Assembly (NCBI GenBank): GCA_021777365.1
Contig: JAJYDP010000126.1
Location: 1-10,444 of the forward strand
From: Chloroflexota bacterium
GTDB taxonomy: Bacteria; Chloroflexota; Limnocylindria; Limnocylindrales; CSP1-4
Direction: 5' to 3'
Length of the DNA: 10,444 nt
Both the position numbers and the translations under genes were made by a program. The stretch's first letter is position 1. Each line of letters opens with the position of its first letter. A model generated the notes under the pieces. The model did no database searches, had not been told where the DNA came from, and saw only the letters and a list, made by a program, of their open reading frames with translations. Below, piece by piece: positions 1 to 6,953 of this stretch.

Positions 1-228
1 GCGGGTCTGGATCCGCCCCTCGACCGCCACGAGCTGACCCTTGCCGAGGTACTGCGAGCAGATCTCGGCCAGGCGATCCCAGGTCACCACGTTGTGGTAT
101 TCGGCCCGCTCGGAACCGGCGCGGTAGTCGTGCGTGGCGATCGAGAACTGCGTGACCGACTTCCCGTTGGCGAGCGATCGAAGCTCCGGGTCCCTCGTGA
201 GCCGGCCCGTGAGCATCACTCGGTTCAT
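1..228 (-). CDS. ssb: Single-stranded DNA-binding protein, N-terminal part (runs off window)
   Basis: Reading the minus strand from the ATG at 228 gives 76 residues, open to the window edge, beginning MNRVMLTGRLTRDPELR and containing YHNVVTWDRLAEICSQYLGKG and VAVEGRIQTR. These are the classic OB-fold segments of bacterial SSB, which coats single-stranded DNA during replication, recombination and repair. The OB fold spans about the first 105-110 residues in the family, so roughly two thirds of it is here and the acidic C-terminal tail lies outside. The start is set by a perfect AGGAGG six bases upstream. An ATG four bases upstream (232-230) is out of frame. The gene diverges from the carotenoid operon. 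I see no functional link between the two, and rpsF/rpsR, the usual ssb neighbours, are not upstream here. Confidence 0.95.
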   Translation of the reverse strand, partial: MNRVMLTGRLTRDPELRSLANGKSVTQFSIATHDYRAGSERAEYHNVVTWDRLAEICSQYLGKGQLVAVEGRIQTR

Positions 229-234
229 CCATGA

Positions 235-240
235 CCTCCT
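235..240 (-). promoter_or_regulatory. Shine-Dalgarno of ssb
   Basis: Minus-strand AGGAGG lies six bases before the ATG at 228. It decides between that ATG and the overlapping out-of-frame ATG at 232. Confidence 0.85.
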
Positions 241-581
241 GGGCGCCACAGGGCGCCGTGCCGATGGCGGGCGGCGGGTGTCGGCGGCGATCCGCAGGCG
301 ACCGGTTCCCGGCGGCGCCGGCTGGTCGGTCGGGGGCCCACGCCCGGTGCGGGTGGCTGTCCCGGATCGGGCTCGTGGGCCGTGACCGACGCGCGGATCG
401 TACGGGGCCGCCCTTCGCAGCCCCCCTACCGGTGCTCGACGGGGCGTTCACGCCTCCTTATCCCGGCGACATTCCGACGCGCCCCGGCAGACCCCCGGGT
501 CCGGCGCGACGGGCAGCGGAATCCATCCGCCGCGCCGGGTGGACCGAAGAGAGGGCGAGTACCGGCAGCGTGCCGGAGCCC

Positions 582-588
582 GAGGAAA
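582..588 (+). promoter_or_regulatory. Shine-Dalgarno that sets the fni start
   Basis: GAGGAAA lies five bases before the GTG at 594. An alternative in-frame GTG at 570 has only a distant purine run, and the open frame continues to 231. This site, and the position of the family's first motif (GGRK, 11 residues into the protein), favour 594. Confidence 0.7.
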
Positions 589-593
589 GCGCC

Positions 594-1622
594 GTGACCG
601 CCCACCCGACCGGAGAGACCATCGGGGGCCGCAAGGACCAGCACATCGACATCGCCGCGCGTCCGTCCTCGCTGCACGCGGGGGAGACCGGGCTGCGCCG
701 GTACCGGCTCCGCCATCGCGCCCTCCCGGGCAGGGATCTCGCGGAGGTCTCGCTGCGCACCCCCGTGCTCGGCCGGGAACTCGAGGCGCCGCTCCTCGTG
801 TCCTGCATGACCGGCGGCACGGCCCGTGCCCGCGAGCTCAACGAGCGCCTGGCCCGCGCCGCCCGGGACCACGGTGTCGCGATGGGGCTGGGATCGGGGC
901 GCGCGCTGCTGGCCGATCCGTCGCTGCTGCCGACCTTCCGCACCGCCGCCCGACCCCGGCTCCTGCTCGCCAACCTGGGTGCCGTGCAGCTCCGGCTCGG
1001 CCTCGGACCGGATGACGCCGAGCGCCTGGTCGACATGCTCGACGCCGACGGCCTCGTCCTGCACCTGAACCCGCTGCAGGAAGCGGTCCAGCCCGGCGGG
1101 GACACGGCGTTCGGCGGCCTGGCCGAGCGGATCGCCGGGGTGGTCGAGCGGCTGCGACCACGCCCCGTGATCGTCAAGGAAGTCGGCTTCGGGCTGGCGC
1201 CCGACGACGTGACCGCGCTCCTCGCCGCGGGTGTCCGGGCCGTCGACGTGGCGGGTGCCGGGGGCACGAACTGGGCGTCGGTCGAGGGGCAGCGTGATCC
1301 CCGCGCCGGGCAGGTGGCCGCCGCCTTCGCAGACTGGGGCTGGCCGACAGCCCTGGCCATCCGCCTCGCCGCGTCGAAGGCCCGGGCGGCGGGCGCCGAG
1401 GTGATCGCGAGCGGCGGCATCACCGACGGCGTGGAGGCCGCGGTCGCGCTGGCGCTCGGCGCGACGGCCGTCGGGGTGGCGCGGCCGTTCCTGGTCGCCG
1501 CGCTGGACGACCGCGTCGACGAGGCGATCGCCGTCTTCCTGGACCAGCTCCGGATCGCGACCTGGCTCACCGGCAACCACGCGCCGTCCTCGCTCTCGCC
1601 GGCGGACCTGGTGGAGGGGTGA
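594..1622 (+). CDS. fni: Type II isopentenyl-diphosphate delta-isomerase
   Basis: This FMN-dependent cytosolic enzyme interconverts IPP and DMAPP and so feeds prenyl-diphosphate synthesis. The 342-residue product has the usual length for the family. Visible landmarks are GGRKDQH (11-17, FMN/substrate region), CMTGG (71-75), GLGSGRALL (98-106), LLANLGAVQL (124-133), HLNPLQE (157-163, with the Gln-Glu pair conserved at the active site), VIVKEVGFG (192-200), DVAGAGGTNWASVE (218-231, phosphate and diphosphate binding) and ASGGITDG (272-279, TIM-barrel FMN phosphate site). The GTG start is preceded by GAGGAAA; GTG 570 would add eight residues. It is the first gene of the carotenoid operon, two bases from crtYc, so its role is to raise precursor supply for carotenoids. 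Type II rather than type I (Idi) is clear from the FMN-type motifs. Confidence 0.95.
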   Translation: MTAHPTGETIGGRKDQHIDIAARPSSLHAGETGLRRYRLRHRALPGRDLAEVSLRTPVLGRELEAPLLVSCMTGGTARARELNERLARAARDHGVAMGLGSGRALLADPSLLPTFRTAARPRLLLANLGAVQLRLGLGPDDAERLVDMLDADGLVLHLNPLQEAVQPGGDTAFGGLAERIAGVVERLRPRPVIVKEVGFGLAPDDVTALLAAGVRAVDVAGAGGTNWASVEGQRDPRAGQVAAAFADWGWPTALAIRLAASKARAAGAEVIASGGITDGVEAAVALALGATAVGVARPFLVAALDDRVDEAIAVFLDQLRIATWLTGNHAPSSLSPADLVEG

Positions 1623-1624
1623 CG

Positions 1625-1936
1625 ATGCGGGAGACCTACCTCGCCGTCCTGCTCGTGTCGTTCGCCGGCGTGGTCGCCCTGGACCGGCACATCGGCGCGG
1701 GCGTCACCCGGCGGGTCGCCCTGCCGCGCCTGGCCCGGTCGGTGGCCGCGGCGCTCGTCGTCTTTCTCGGCTTCGACCTGGTCGGGGTCGTGCGCGGATG
1801 GTTCGCCACCGAGGCTGCGCGCGTGACCCTCCTGCTGCCGCCGGGGATCCCGCCGGAAGAGCCGATCCTGCTCACGTTCCTCGCCGTCCTGTCCGTGGCG
1901 ATGTACGCGGCCTTGCGGAGCGAGCGTCATGCCTGA
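1625..1936 (+). CDS. crtYc: Lycopene cyclase subunit, CrtYc/CrtYe type
   Basis: A 103-residue membrane protein with three predicted transmembrane segments (about 5-19, 40-57 and 79-97). It carries the hallmarks of the small lycopene cyclase domain: FD followed by W (FDLVGVVRGW, 50-59) and the acidic PPEEPILL motif (76-83). In this family two such polypeptides form a heterodimer that cyclises the ends of lycopene (beta ends in Brevibacterium CrtYc/Yd) or of elongated C50 chains (CrtYe/Yf in Corynebacterium, CrtYg/Yh in Micrococcus). ATG 1625 is preferred, with GGAGG seven bases upstream. A GTG at 1619 overlaps the fni stop and would add two residues. The 3' end overlaps crtYd by eight bases, consistent with equimolar coupled translation. 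Ring type (beta, epsilon or gamma) cannot be told by eye. Confidence 0.88.
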   Translation: MRETYLAVLLVSFAGVVALDRHIGAGVTRRVALPRLARSVAAALVVFLGFDLVGVVRGWFATEAARVTLLLPPGIPPEEPILLTFLAVLSVAMYAALRSERHA

Positions 1937-2216
1937 GTACACCGTCGCGGCGGGCGCCGTGCTGCTGCTCGCGTCCGCCTTCGCCTGGCACAGCGGCGTC
2001 CTCGCCGAGCGTGCCGCGTGGGTGACGCTGGGGATCTTCGCCGTGCTCACGGTGGCGGCCGATCTCGTCCTGACGGGCCTGCCCATCGTCACCTACGGGC
2101 GCGCGCAGCGGAGCGGCGTCGCGCTTGGCTCGATGCCGCTCGAGGATCTCGCCTACGGGCTGGCGCTGTGCCTGGTGGCGATCACCGCCTGGCGGCGCGG
2201 GGAGACCGCGCGATGA
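1929..2216 (+). CDS. crtYd: Lycopene cyclase subunit, CrtYd/CrtYf type
   Basis: A 95-residue membrane protein, partner of the preceding subunit. Hydrophobic segments lie at about 6-24, 31-51 and 72-87. The family signature is unmistakable: an Asp in the second helix (D45), LPIVTY (51-56), then GVALGSMPLEDLAY (63-76) with the conserved Pro-x-Glu-Asp and Tyr. These acidic residues are the ones thought to protonate the polyene end during cyclisation. The ATG lies inside the end of crtYc (eight-base overlap) with GGAG eight bases upstream. The stop TGA shares bases with the ATG of an 11-codon mini-ORF. With an elongase encoded next, the pair may act on C45/C50 intermediates rather than only on lycopene; that is inference. 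Confidence 0.9.
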   Translation: MPEYTVAAGAVLLLASAFAWHSGVLAERAAWVTLGIFAVLTVAADLVLTGLPIVTYGRAQRSGVALGSMPLEDLAYGLALCLVAITAWRRGETAR

Positions 2217-2248
2217 CCGGCACGACGACCGCGGAGAGCGCACCATGA
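2213..2248 (+). CDS. Eleven-codon bridging mini-ORF (possible translational coupler)
   Basis: ATG 2213 overlaps the crtYd stop (ATGA). Eleven codons read MTGTTTAESAP, and the TGA at 2246-2248 overlaps the ATG at 2245 of the UbiA/GT2 fusion (again ATGA). A Shine-Dalgarno-like GGGGAG (2199-2204) sits eight bases before it. The mini-ORF therefore fills the only gap between crtYd and the fusion with continuous translation. The codons ATG ACC GGC begin both the mini-ORF and the fusion gene, so a short duplication of the start region is another explanation. The peptide itself resembles nothing. Its expression is unproven and it may have no role of its own. Confidence 0.35.
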   Translation: MTGTTTAESAP

Positions 2249-4467
2249 CCGGCCTCCGCGGCGGCGACGCGCGCGCCACGGGCCAGCCCGTGGCGGCACA
2301 GCCCGCGGTGAGACGGCCCGTGGCCGATCGCGCCGTGGTCCCCGCGGCCGGTTCGCGACGCCCCTCGATGCGGAACCTCGTCGCCTCCAGCCGGCCGTTC
2401 TCGTGGGTCAACACCGCGCTCCCGTTCCTGGCCGGCGCGCTCCTGGTGGACCAGCGGCTGACCGCCCTGGCGCTGGCGGGCACGGCGTACTTCACGCTCC
2501 CCTACAACCTGCTCCTCTACGGGATCAACGACCTCTTCGACCACGCGTCCGACGTGCGGAACCCGCGCAAGGGCTCGCTCGAGGGTGCGCTGGTGCCGCC
2601 GTCCATGGCGCGATCGCTCTGGACGCTCGTGGCGCTGACCAACCTGCCCCTGCTCGCCCTGCTCGTCGCGCTCGGCGGCCCACGGGTCGTTCCGGTGCTG
2701 GCCCTGACGGTCGCGGTCGCGCTCGCCTACTCCGCGCCGCCGATCCGCACCAAGGTCCGCCCGGGGCTGGACTCCCTGACCAGTGCCATGCACTTCGCGC
2801 TGCCGGTGGCCGTCGGGATGATCGCGGCGGGCCGCGACCCCGCCGCCCTCCCCTGGTCCGGGTTCGCCGCGTTCGTCGCCTGGGGGACCGCCTCCCATGC
2901 GCTCGGCGCCATCCAGGACATCGCCTACGACCGCGCCGCCGGGATCGGGTCGATCGCCACGGTCCTGGGCGCCCGCCCGACCGCGGCCCTCTCGCTGGCG
3001 GGCTATCTCGCCGCGGCGGTCGTGGCCGCCGCCAACGGCCCGCTGGGAGCCGTGGCGGCGGTGATCGTCCTTCCCTACGCCCTGCTGCCCCTCTCCCTCC
3101 TGGCGAGGCCGGATGAGGTCCGTGCCCGCCGCGCCTGGCGCTCGTTCATGGCCCTGAACCTGCTCGCCGGCTTCCTCCTGACACAGCTCCTCCTGAGGTA
3201 CTGGAACGTGACCACCTGGACGCCGTTCGACCTGCTGGTCGGGCTTGCGGTGCTCGGCGCGGGGATCGTCGCCCTCGACGTCCTCCTCGACGCCGTGATG
3301 CTCCGCCGGCCCGCCGCCGGGTCCGGCCCCCTGCCCTCTCTCACCGCGATCGTGCCTGCCCGCAACGAGGCGACCCGCCTGCGGGCGACGCTCGACGCGC
3401 TGCAGGCCCAGGAGTACCCGGGCCTGCGGATCCTCGTGGCCGATGACGGCTCCACCGACGCGACGGCGTCCCTGGCCGCGTCGATCCTGGGCCCGGACGC
3501 CGTGCTGCGGTGCCCGCCCAGGCCCGACGGCTGGTCCGGCAAGAGCTGGGCGGCCTGGTGCGGGGCGGGCGCCGCCACCACCGAGCTCGTGCTGTTCGTG
3601 GATGCGGACACGGTCCTCGCCCCCGATGCGGCCGCCGCGCTCGCCGGCGAAGTCACCGCCCGGGACCTCGACCTCGTCTCCGGCGTGACGCGGTACCGCC
3701 TGCGCGGGCGTGCCGAGCGCGCCCTTGTGCCCGGGTTCCCGATGCTGCTCTTCGGCTTCCTCCCCCTCTGGCTCGTCTCGCGGACGCTCGGGCGCCCGGC
3801 GGCCCTCGCCTTCGCGTACGGGCCGCTGATGCTGGTGCGGCGCGAGGCGTACCAGTCCGTCGGGGGCCACGCCGCGAACCCGGCCAGCGAGCGCGAGGAC
3901 GTGGACCTCGCGCGGGCTTTCGCCCGTGCCGGACGCCGGGTCGGTGTCGTCGACGGGTCCCGCCTGGGGAGCACACGCCACTACGAGACCGGCCCCGAGG
4001 TCGCGGAGGCGTGGCGCCGCATCTTCGACGCCTACACGGGCCACTCGCTCCCGCTCGCGCTGCTCACGCTCGTCCTCGAGACGGCGGCATGGCTGCTGCC
4101 GATCGCCCTGCTCCCGGTGGCGGTCGCCGCGGCACTGGGTGCCGTGCGCCTCCCGGACGCCTGGCCGGGCATCCCGCCGGCCCTGGCCGCGTCGCTGCCG
4201 TTCGCGCTGCTCGTCGTCGCCCAGGTCGCGCTCGTCACCCGGCAGCGGCAGCCGCTCTCGACCATCGCCTGGACCCCCCTCACGGCCGCGGCCACCGTGG
4301 CCCTCCAGGCACGGAGCACGTGGTCCGAGATGCTGGGCCGTCCGATCACCTGGCGCGGCCGGGACATCGCACCGGCCGTCGCGTCCGTCGCGACGCCGGC
4401 AGCCGCGGCCGTCCCGGCCCCTGCCACAGTCCCCGCCCCCGTCGGCGGAAGGGAGGATGCACGATGA
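2245..4467 (+). CDS. UbiA-type lycopene elongase fused to a family 2 glycosyltransferase
   Basis: One 740-residue polypeptide with two catalytic modules. After a disordered basic/Ala-rich tail (1-45), residues 46-320 form a UbiA prenyltransferase with both Asp motifs: NDLFDHASD (95-103, NDxxDxxxD) and DIAYDRAAG (225-233, DxxxD), plus many hydrophobic helices. In carotenoid operons this family is the lycopene elongase (CrtEb/CrtE2/LbtBC), which adds DMAPP-derived C5 units. A linking transmembrane helix (about 328-350) leads to a GT-A glycosyltransferase: AIVPARNEA (368-376), DDGSTDAT (400-407), GWSGKSWA (429-436), DADT (453-456, metal-binding DxD), EDVDLARAF (551-559) and RRIFDAYTGHS (591-601). 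Membrane helices follow at about 602-632 and 645-664, and a Pro/Ala/Val tail ends the protein. The GT part looks like CrtQ/CruC-type carotenoid glycosyltransferases. ATG 2245 has GGAGAG six bases upstream. The stop overlaps crtI by four bases. No frameshift or stop separates the halves. Activity and substrate are inferred. Confidence 0.88.
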   Translation: MTGLRGGDARATGQPVAAQPAVRRPVADRAVVPAAGSRRPSMRNLVASSRPFSWVNTALPFLAGALLVDQRLTALALAGTAYFTLPYNLLLYGINDLFDHASDVRNPRKGSLEGALVPPSMARSLWTLVALTNLPLLALLVALGGPRVVPVLALTVAVALAYSAPPIRTKVRPGLDSLTSAMHFALPVAVGMIAAGRDPAALPWSGFAAFVAWGTASHALGAIQDIAYDRAAGIGSIATVLGARPTAALSLAGYLAAAVVAAANGPLGAVAAVIVLPYALLPLSLLARPDEVRARRAWRSFMALNLLAGFLLTQLLLRYWNVTTWTPFDLLVGLAVLGAGIVALDVLLDAVMLRRPAAGSGPLPSLTAIVPARNEATRLRATLDALQAQEYPGLRILVADDGSTDATASLAASILGPDAVLRCPPRPDGWSGKSWAAWCGAGAATTELVLFVDADTVLAPDAAAALAGEVTARDLDLVSGVTRYRLRGRAERALVPGFPMLLFGFLPLWLVSRTLGRPAALAFAYGPLMLVRREAYQSVGGHAANPASEREDVDLARAFARAGRRVGVVDGSRLGSTRHYETGPEVAEAWRRIFDAYTGHSLPLALLTLVLETAAWLLPIALLPVAVAAALGAVRLPDAWPGIPPALAASLPFALLVVAQVALVTRQRQPLSTIAWTPLTAAATVALQARSTWSEMLGRPITWRGRDIAPAVASVATPAAAAVPAPATVPAPVGGREDAR

Positions 4468-5978
4468 CGCGGCTCCGCGCGGTCGTGGTCGGAGCCGGCC
4501 TGGGCGGGCTCGCGGCCGCGATCCGCCTCCAGGCCCAGGGCCACGACGTCACGGTCGTCGAGCGTCGCCCCAGGATCGGGGGGCGCGCCTACCAGATCCA
4601 GGAAGCGGGCTACACGTTCGACACCGGCCCGTCCCTGATCACCATGCCGTTCCTGCTCGACGAGCTGTTCGAGCTCGCGGGTGCCTCCCGGGCCCGCGAG
4701 CTGCCCCTGCGCACGCTCGACCCGTTCTACCGGATCCACTGGCAGGACGACCCGCGCACCTTCGACTTCAGCGGCTCGCACGGCCGCATGCGCGAGCAGG
4801 TCGCGCGTTTCTCGAGCAGCGACGCGGCGCACTACGACGCGTTCATCGCGGCGAGCCGTCGCATCTACGAGGAGGCGATCCTGGGCGCGGGCCGGCGGCC
4901 GTTCCTGCGCGCCGTCGACTTCGCCGGGCTGGTCCCGACGATGCTCCGCCTCGGCGCAGCGCGGTCCCTCGCCTCGTTCGTCGCGTCGCACTTCGACGAG
5001 CCGCACGTCCGCCAGGCATTCGACTTCCACTCGCTCTTCATCGGCGGCGACCCGTACCGCGTGCCGGCCGTCTACGCGGCGCTCGGCTACCTGCAGATCG
5101 CCGAGGGTGTCTGGTACGCGGACGGCGGCGTGTACAGCCTGGTGCGCGCGCTGGGCGGGCTGGTGGAGCGCGGCGGCGGACGGATCCTGACCGGGGAGAG
5201 CGTGACGTCCATCGCCACGCGCGACGGGCGGGTGCGGCACGTCGGGACCGCGTCGGGGCTCTCGCTCCCGGCCGACCTGGTGGTGTCGAACGCGGACCCC
5301 CTGGTGACGCGCCGCGCGCTGCTCGCCCCGCGCGACGCGCGCGAGCCGCTCCCCTGGCGCGTGCGGCGGCCGAGCCTGACCATGAGCTGCTACCTGCTGT
5401 ACCTGGGCACGACCCGGCGGTACCCGCAGCTCCAGCACCACACGCTGGTCGTGGGCTCCGACTACCGCGGCTTCATCGCCGACGTCACCCGGCGCCGCCG
5501 GATCTCGCGCGACCTCTCGCTCTACATCCACGCGCCGTCGCGCACCGAGCCGGCGATGGCCGCCCCGGGCGGGGAGTCGCTCTACGTCCTGCTGCCGGTC
5601 CCGAACCTGGCGTCCGGGGACGACTGGGACGTGCGCGGGCCGGAACTGCGCGACCGCGTGGTCGACTACCTCGAGCACGAGTTCGGCCTCGAGCACCTGG
5701 GGAACTCGATCGCCGTGGAGCACGCCTTCACCCCCGCTCAGTTCGCGTCCGAGCTCTGGGCGGCCGACGGCAACGCATTCGGGATCGAGCCGGTGCTGAC
5801 GCAGTCCGCCTACTTCCGGCAGCCGAACCGGGACCGGACGGTGTCCGGGCTCTACCACGTGGGCGCGGGGACGCACCCGGGCGGCGGCATCCCCGGCGTG
5901 CTGCTCACGGCGGAGGTGACCGCCGGCGTGATCGCCAGTGATCTCCGGACGGGTCGCCTCGGGAGGGCCGCGGCATGA
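4464..5978 (+). CDS. crtI: Phytoene desaturase (CrtI type)
   Basis: FAD-dependent membrane-associated desaturase that converts phytoene to lycopene. At 504 residues it has the typical CrtI length. The N-terminal dinucleotide-binding fold is VVVGAGLGGLAAAIR (7-21; GxGxxG at 10-15) with the ribose-binding Glu at 33 (VVERR), followed by IGGRAY and GYTFDTGPSLITMP, both typical of CrtI/CrtN/CrtD. The C-terminal signature is GLYHVGAGTHPGGGIPGV (462-479), preceded by QSAYFRQPNRD. The ATGA overlap with the upstream fusion and GGGAGG seven bases before the ATG fix the start. Within the family CrtD or a ketolase-like paralogue is possible, but as the only desaturase beside crtB it is most simply the lycopene-forming enzyme. 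The number of desaturation steps cannot be read from sequence. Confidence 0.93.
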   Translation: MTRLRAVVVGAGLGGLAAAIRLQAQGHDVTVVERRPRIGGRAYQIQEAGYTFDTGPSLITMPFLLDELFELAGASRARELPLRTLDPFYRIHWQDDPRTFDFSGSHGRMREQVARFSSSDAAHYDAFIAASRRIYEEAILGAGRRPFLRAVDFAGLVPTMLRLGAARSLASFVASHFDEPHVRQAFDFHSLFIGGDPYRVPAVYAALGYLQIAEGVWYADGGVYSLVRALGGLVERGGGRILTGESVTSIATRDGRVRHVGTASGLSLPADLVVSNADPLVTRRALLAPRDAREPLPWRVRRPSLTMSCYLLYLGTTRRYPQLQHHTLVVGSDYRGFIADVTRRRRISRDLSLYIHAPSRTEPAMAAPGGESLYVLLPVPNLASGDDWDVRGPELRDRVVDYLEHEFGLEHLGNSIAVEHAFTPAQFASELWAADGNAFGIEPVLTQSAYFRQPNRDRTVSGLYHVGAGTHPGGGIPGVLLTAEVTAGVIASDLRTGRLGRAAA

Positions 5979-6940
5979 TCGGCTGCGCCCGGCCCGGGCC
6001 CGCGGCGCAGTTCGAGGCCGCCCGCCGGGGGACTGGCCAGGCTCGGACCGTGACACCGCGGCCGACCGGTGCCCGGGCCACCGACGCGCGCGCCCGGGAC
6101 GTCATGGCCCGCGTGGCGCGGACATTCGACCTGGCGGTGCGCCTGCTGCCAGGTGACCTGCGTCGCGACGTCCGTCGGCTCTACCTGGTGCTGCGCACGC
6201 TCGACGACCTGGCCGACCATGCCGGCCCGGACCAGGCCGACCAGGGCCAGGCCGGAGCCCGGGTGCGGATCGCGCAGGTGGAGCGCTGGGCACGGGGCGG
6301 CCCGGCGGACGGGCCCGAGGCCGCGATCCTGGCCGACCTGGCCGACCGCTACCCCGGGTTCCCGCGCGACGCCGTGGCCGACCTCTGCGCCGGCCTTCGC
6401 ACCGACCTGGACGGCGCGAGGCTCGCCACTGATGCAGACCTCGAGCGCTACTGCTACTGCGTCGCCGGCACGGTCGGGCGGATGATGGCGGCCCTGCTCG
6501 GCGTTGTCCCGGGGCACGAAGCCGAGGCCGACCGCGCGGCGAGAGCGCTCGGGGCCGCCATGCAGCGGACGAACATCCTGCGCGACATCGTCGAGGACGC
6601 GTCGCGCGGGCGCGTCTACCTCCCCGCGACCCGGCTGGCGGCGCACGGCATCGCGGCGACCCCGGCGACGCTGGCGGCGCTGGCCCGATGGGACCCCCGG
6701 GCCCGTGCGGCGCTGCTGCGCGAGCAGATCGCGCTCGCCGACGCCGATTACGCCACGGGGCTGGCGGGGATCCGGCTGCTCCAGCGAGGTCGCTGGGCGG
6801 TGGCCGCCGCCGCGGTGCTGTACCGGGAGATCCTGCGCCAGATCGAGCGCGACGGGCTCGGACGGGACACCCGGCGGGCGGTGGTGCCGCGGCGCCGGAA
6901 GCTGGCGCTCCTCGTGCGGCTCCCGCGAGCGCTGGCATAG
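5975..6940 (+). CDS. crtB: Phytoene synthase (squalene/phytoene synthase family)
   Basis: Condenses two geranylgeranyl diphosphates head-to-head to phytoene, the committing step. The 321-residue product carries both Mg-diphosphate motifs: LRTLDDLAD (73-81, DxxxD at 77-81) and TNILRDIVEDASRGRVYLP (199-217, DxxxD at 204-208), together with ARTFDLAVRLLP (48-59) and YCYCVAGTVGRMM (159-171). The first motif context (YLVLRTLDD) recalls squalene synthases, but the second motif and the crtI neighbour point to phytoene. The ATG overlaps the crtI stop (ATGA) and has GGGAGGG seven bases upstream. An internal GTG at 6050 would drop 25 residues of unconserved tail but lacks a good ribosome site. The stop TAG is 13 bases before the plsY-like gene. 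Confidence 0.9.
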   Translation: MIGCARPGPAAQFEAARRGTGQARTVTPRPTGARATDARARDVMARVARTFDLAVRLLPGDLRRDVRRLYLVLRTLDDLADHAGPDQADQGQAGARVRIAQVERWARGGPADGPEAAILADLADRYPGFPRDAVADLCAGLRTDLDGARLATDADLERYCYCVAGTVGRMMAALLGVVPGHEAEADRAARALGAAMQRTNILRDIVEDASRGRVYLPATRLAAHGIAATPATLAALARWDPRARAALLREQIALADADYATGLAGIRLLQRGRWAVAAAAVLYREILRQIERDGLGRDTRRAVVPRRRKLALLVRLPRALA

Positions 6941-6953
6941 GCGGGGGTCTGCC

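Larger units (their letters stand above)
229..593. other. Divergent intergenic region between ssb and the carotenoid operon
   Basis: No gene is supported here. The region is extremely GC-rich and lies between two genes transcribed outward, so the promoters of ssb (minus) and of the fni-crt operon (plus) should be inside it. I could not find a convincing -35/-10 pair on either strand. The least GC-rich patch is around 446-475, with TTCACGCCTCCTTATCCC, and is the best place to look for promoter elements. The frame of fni stays open upstream to 231, but that upstream translation is rich in Arg, Pro and Ala and resembles no known domain, so it is taken as non-coding. No inverted repeat resembling an operator stood out. 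Confidence 0.5.

Noticed and set aside
1..460. Minus-strand frame starting at a GTG near 450 just after TAAGGAGG and open across the ssb start
   Set aside because: The spacing between AGGAGG and the GTG is about one base, too short for initiation. The translation is Pro/Arg-rich and overlaps ssb out of frame.
231..593. Upstream extension of the fni frame (about 120 extra residues)
   Set aside because: The extension is unlike any type II IPP isomerase N-terminus. The family's first motif lies 11 residues after GTG 594, which has a good Shine-Dalgarno.
458..2092. 544-codon minus-strand open frame opposite fni and crtYc/crtYd
   Set aside because: The translation is Arg/Ser/Ala-rich with no recognisable domain, and it lies exactly antisense to genes with clear family motifs. 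High GC makes such shadow frames common.
3230..3350. Possible frameshift or missing stop making two genes look fused
   Set aside because: The frame runs cleanly through a hydrophobic helix and linker into the GT2 start with no internal Shine-Dalgarno plus start that stands out. Kept as a true fusion, subject to the coverage check given in the findings.
2182..4044. 620-codon minus-strand open frame opposite the UbiA/GT2 fusion
   Set aside because: It is dominated by Gly/Arg/Glu with no motif; it is the antisense shadow of a gene with intact catalytic motifs.
4032..6056. 674-codon minus-strand open frame opposite crtI
   Set aside because: Composition is that of a shadow frame (Arg/Ala/Val/Gln-rich, no domains), and crtI on the plus strand is certain.
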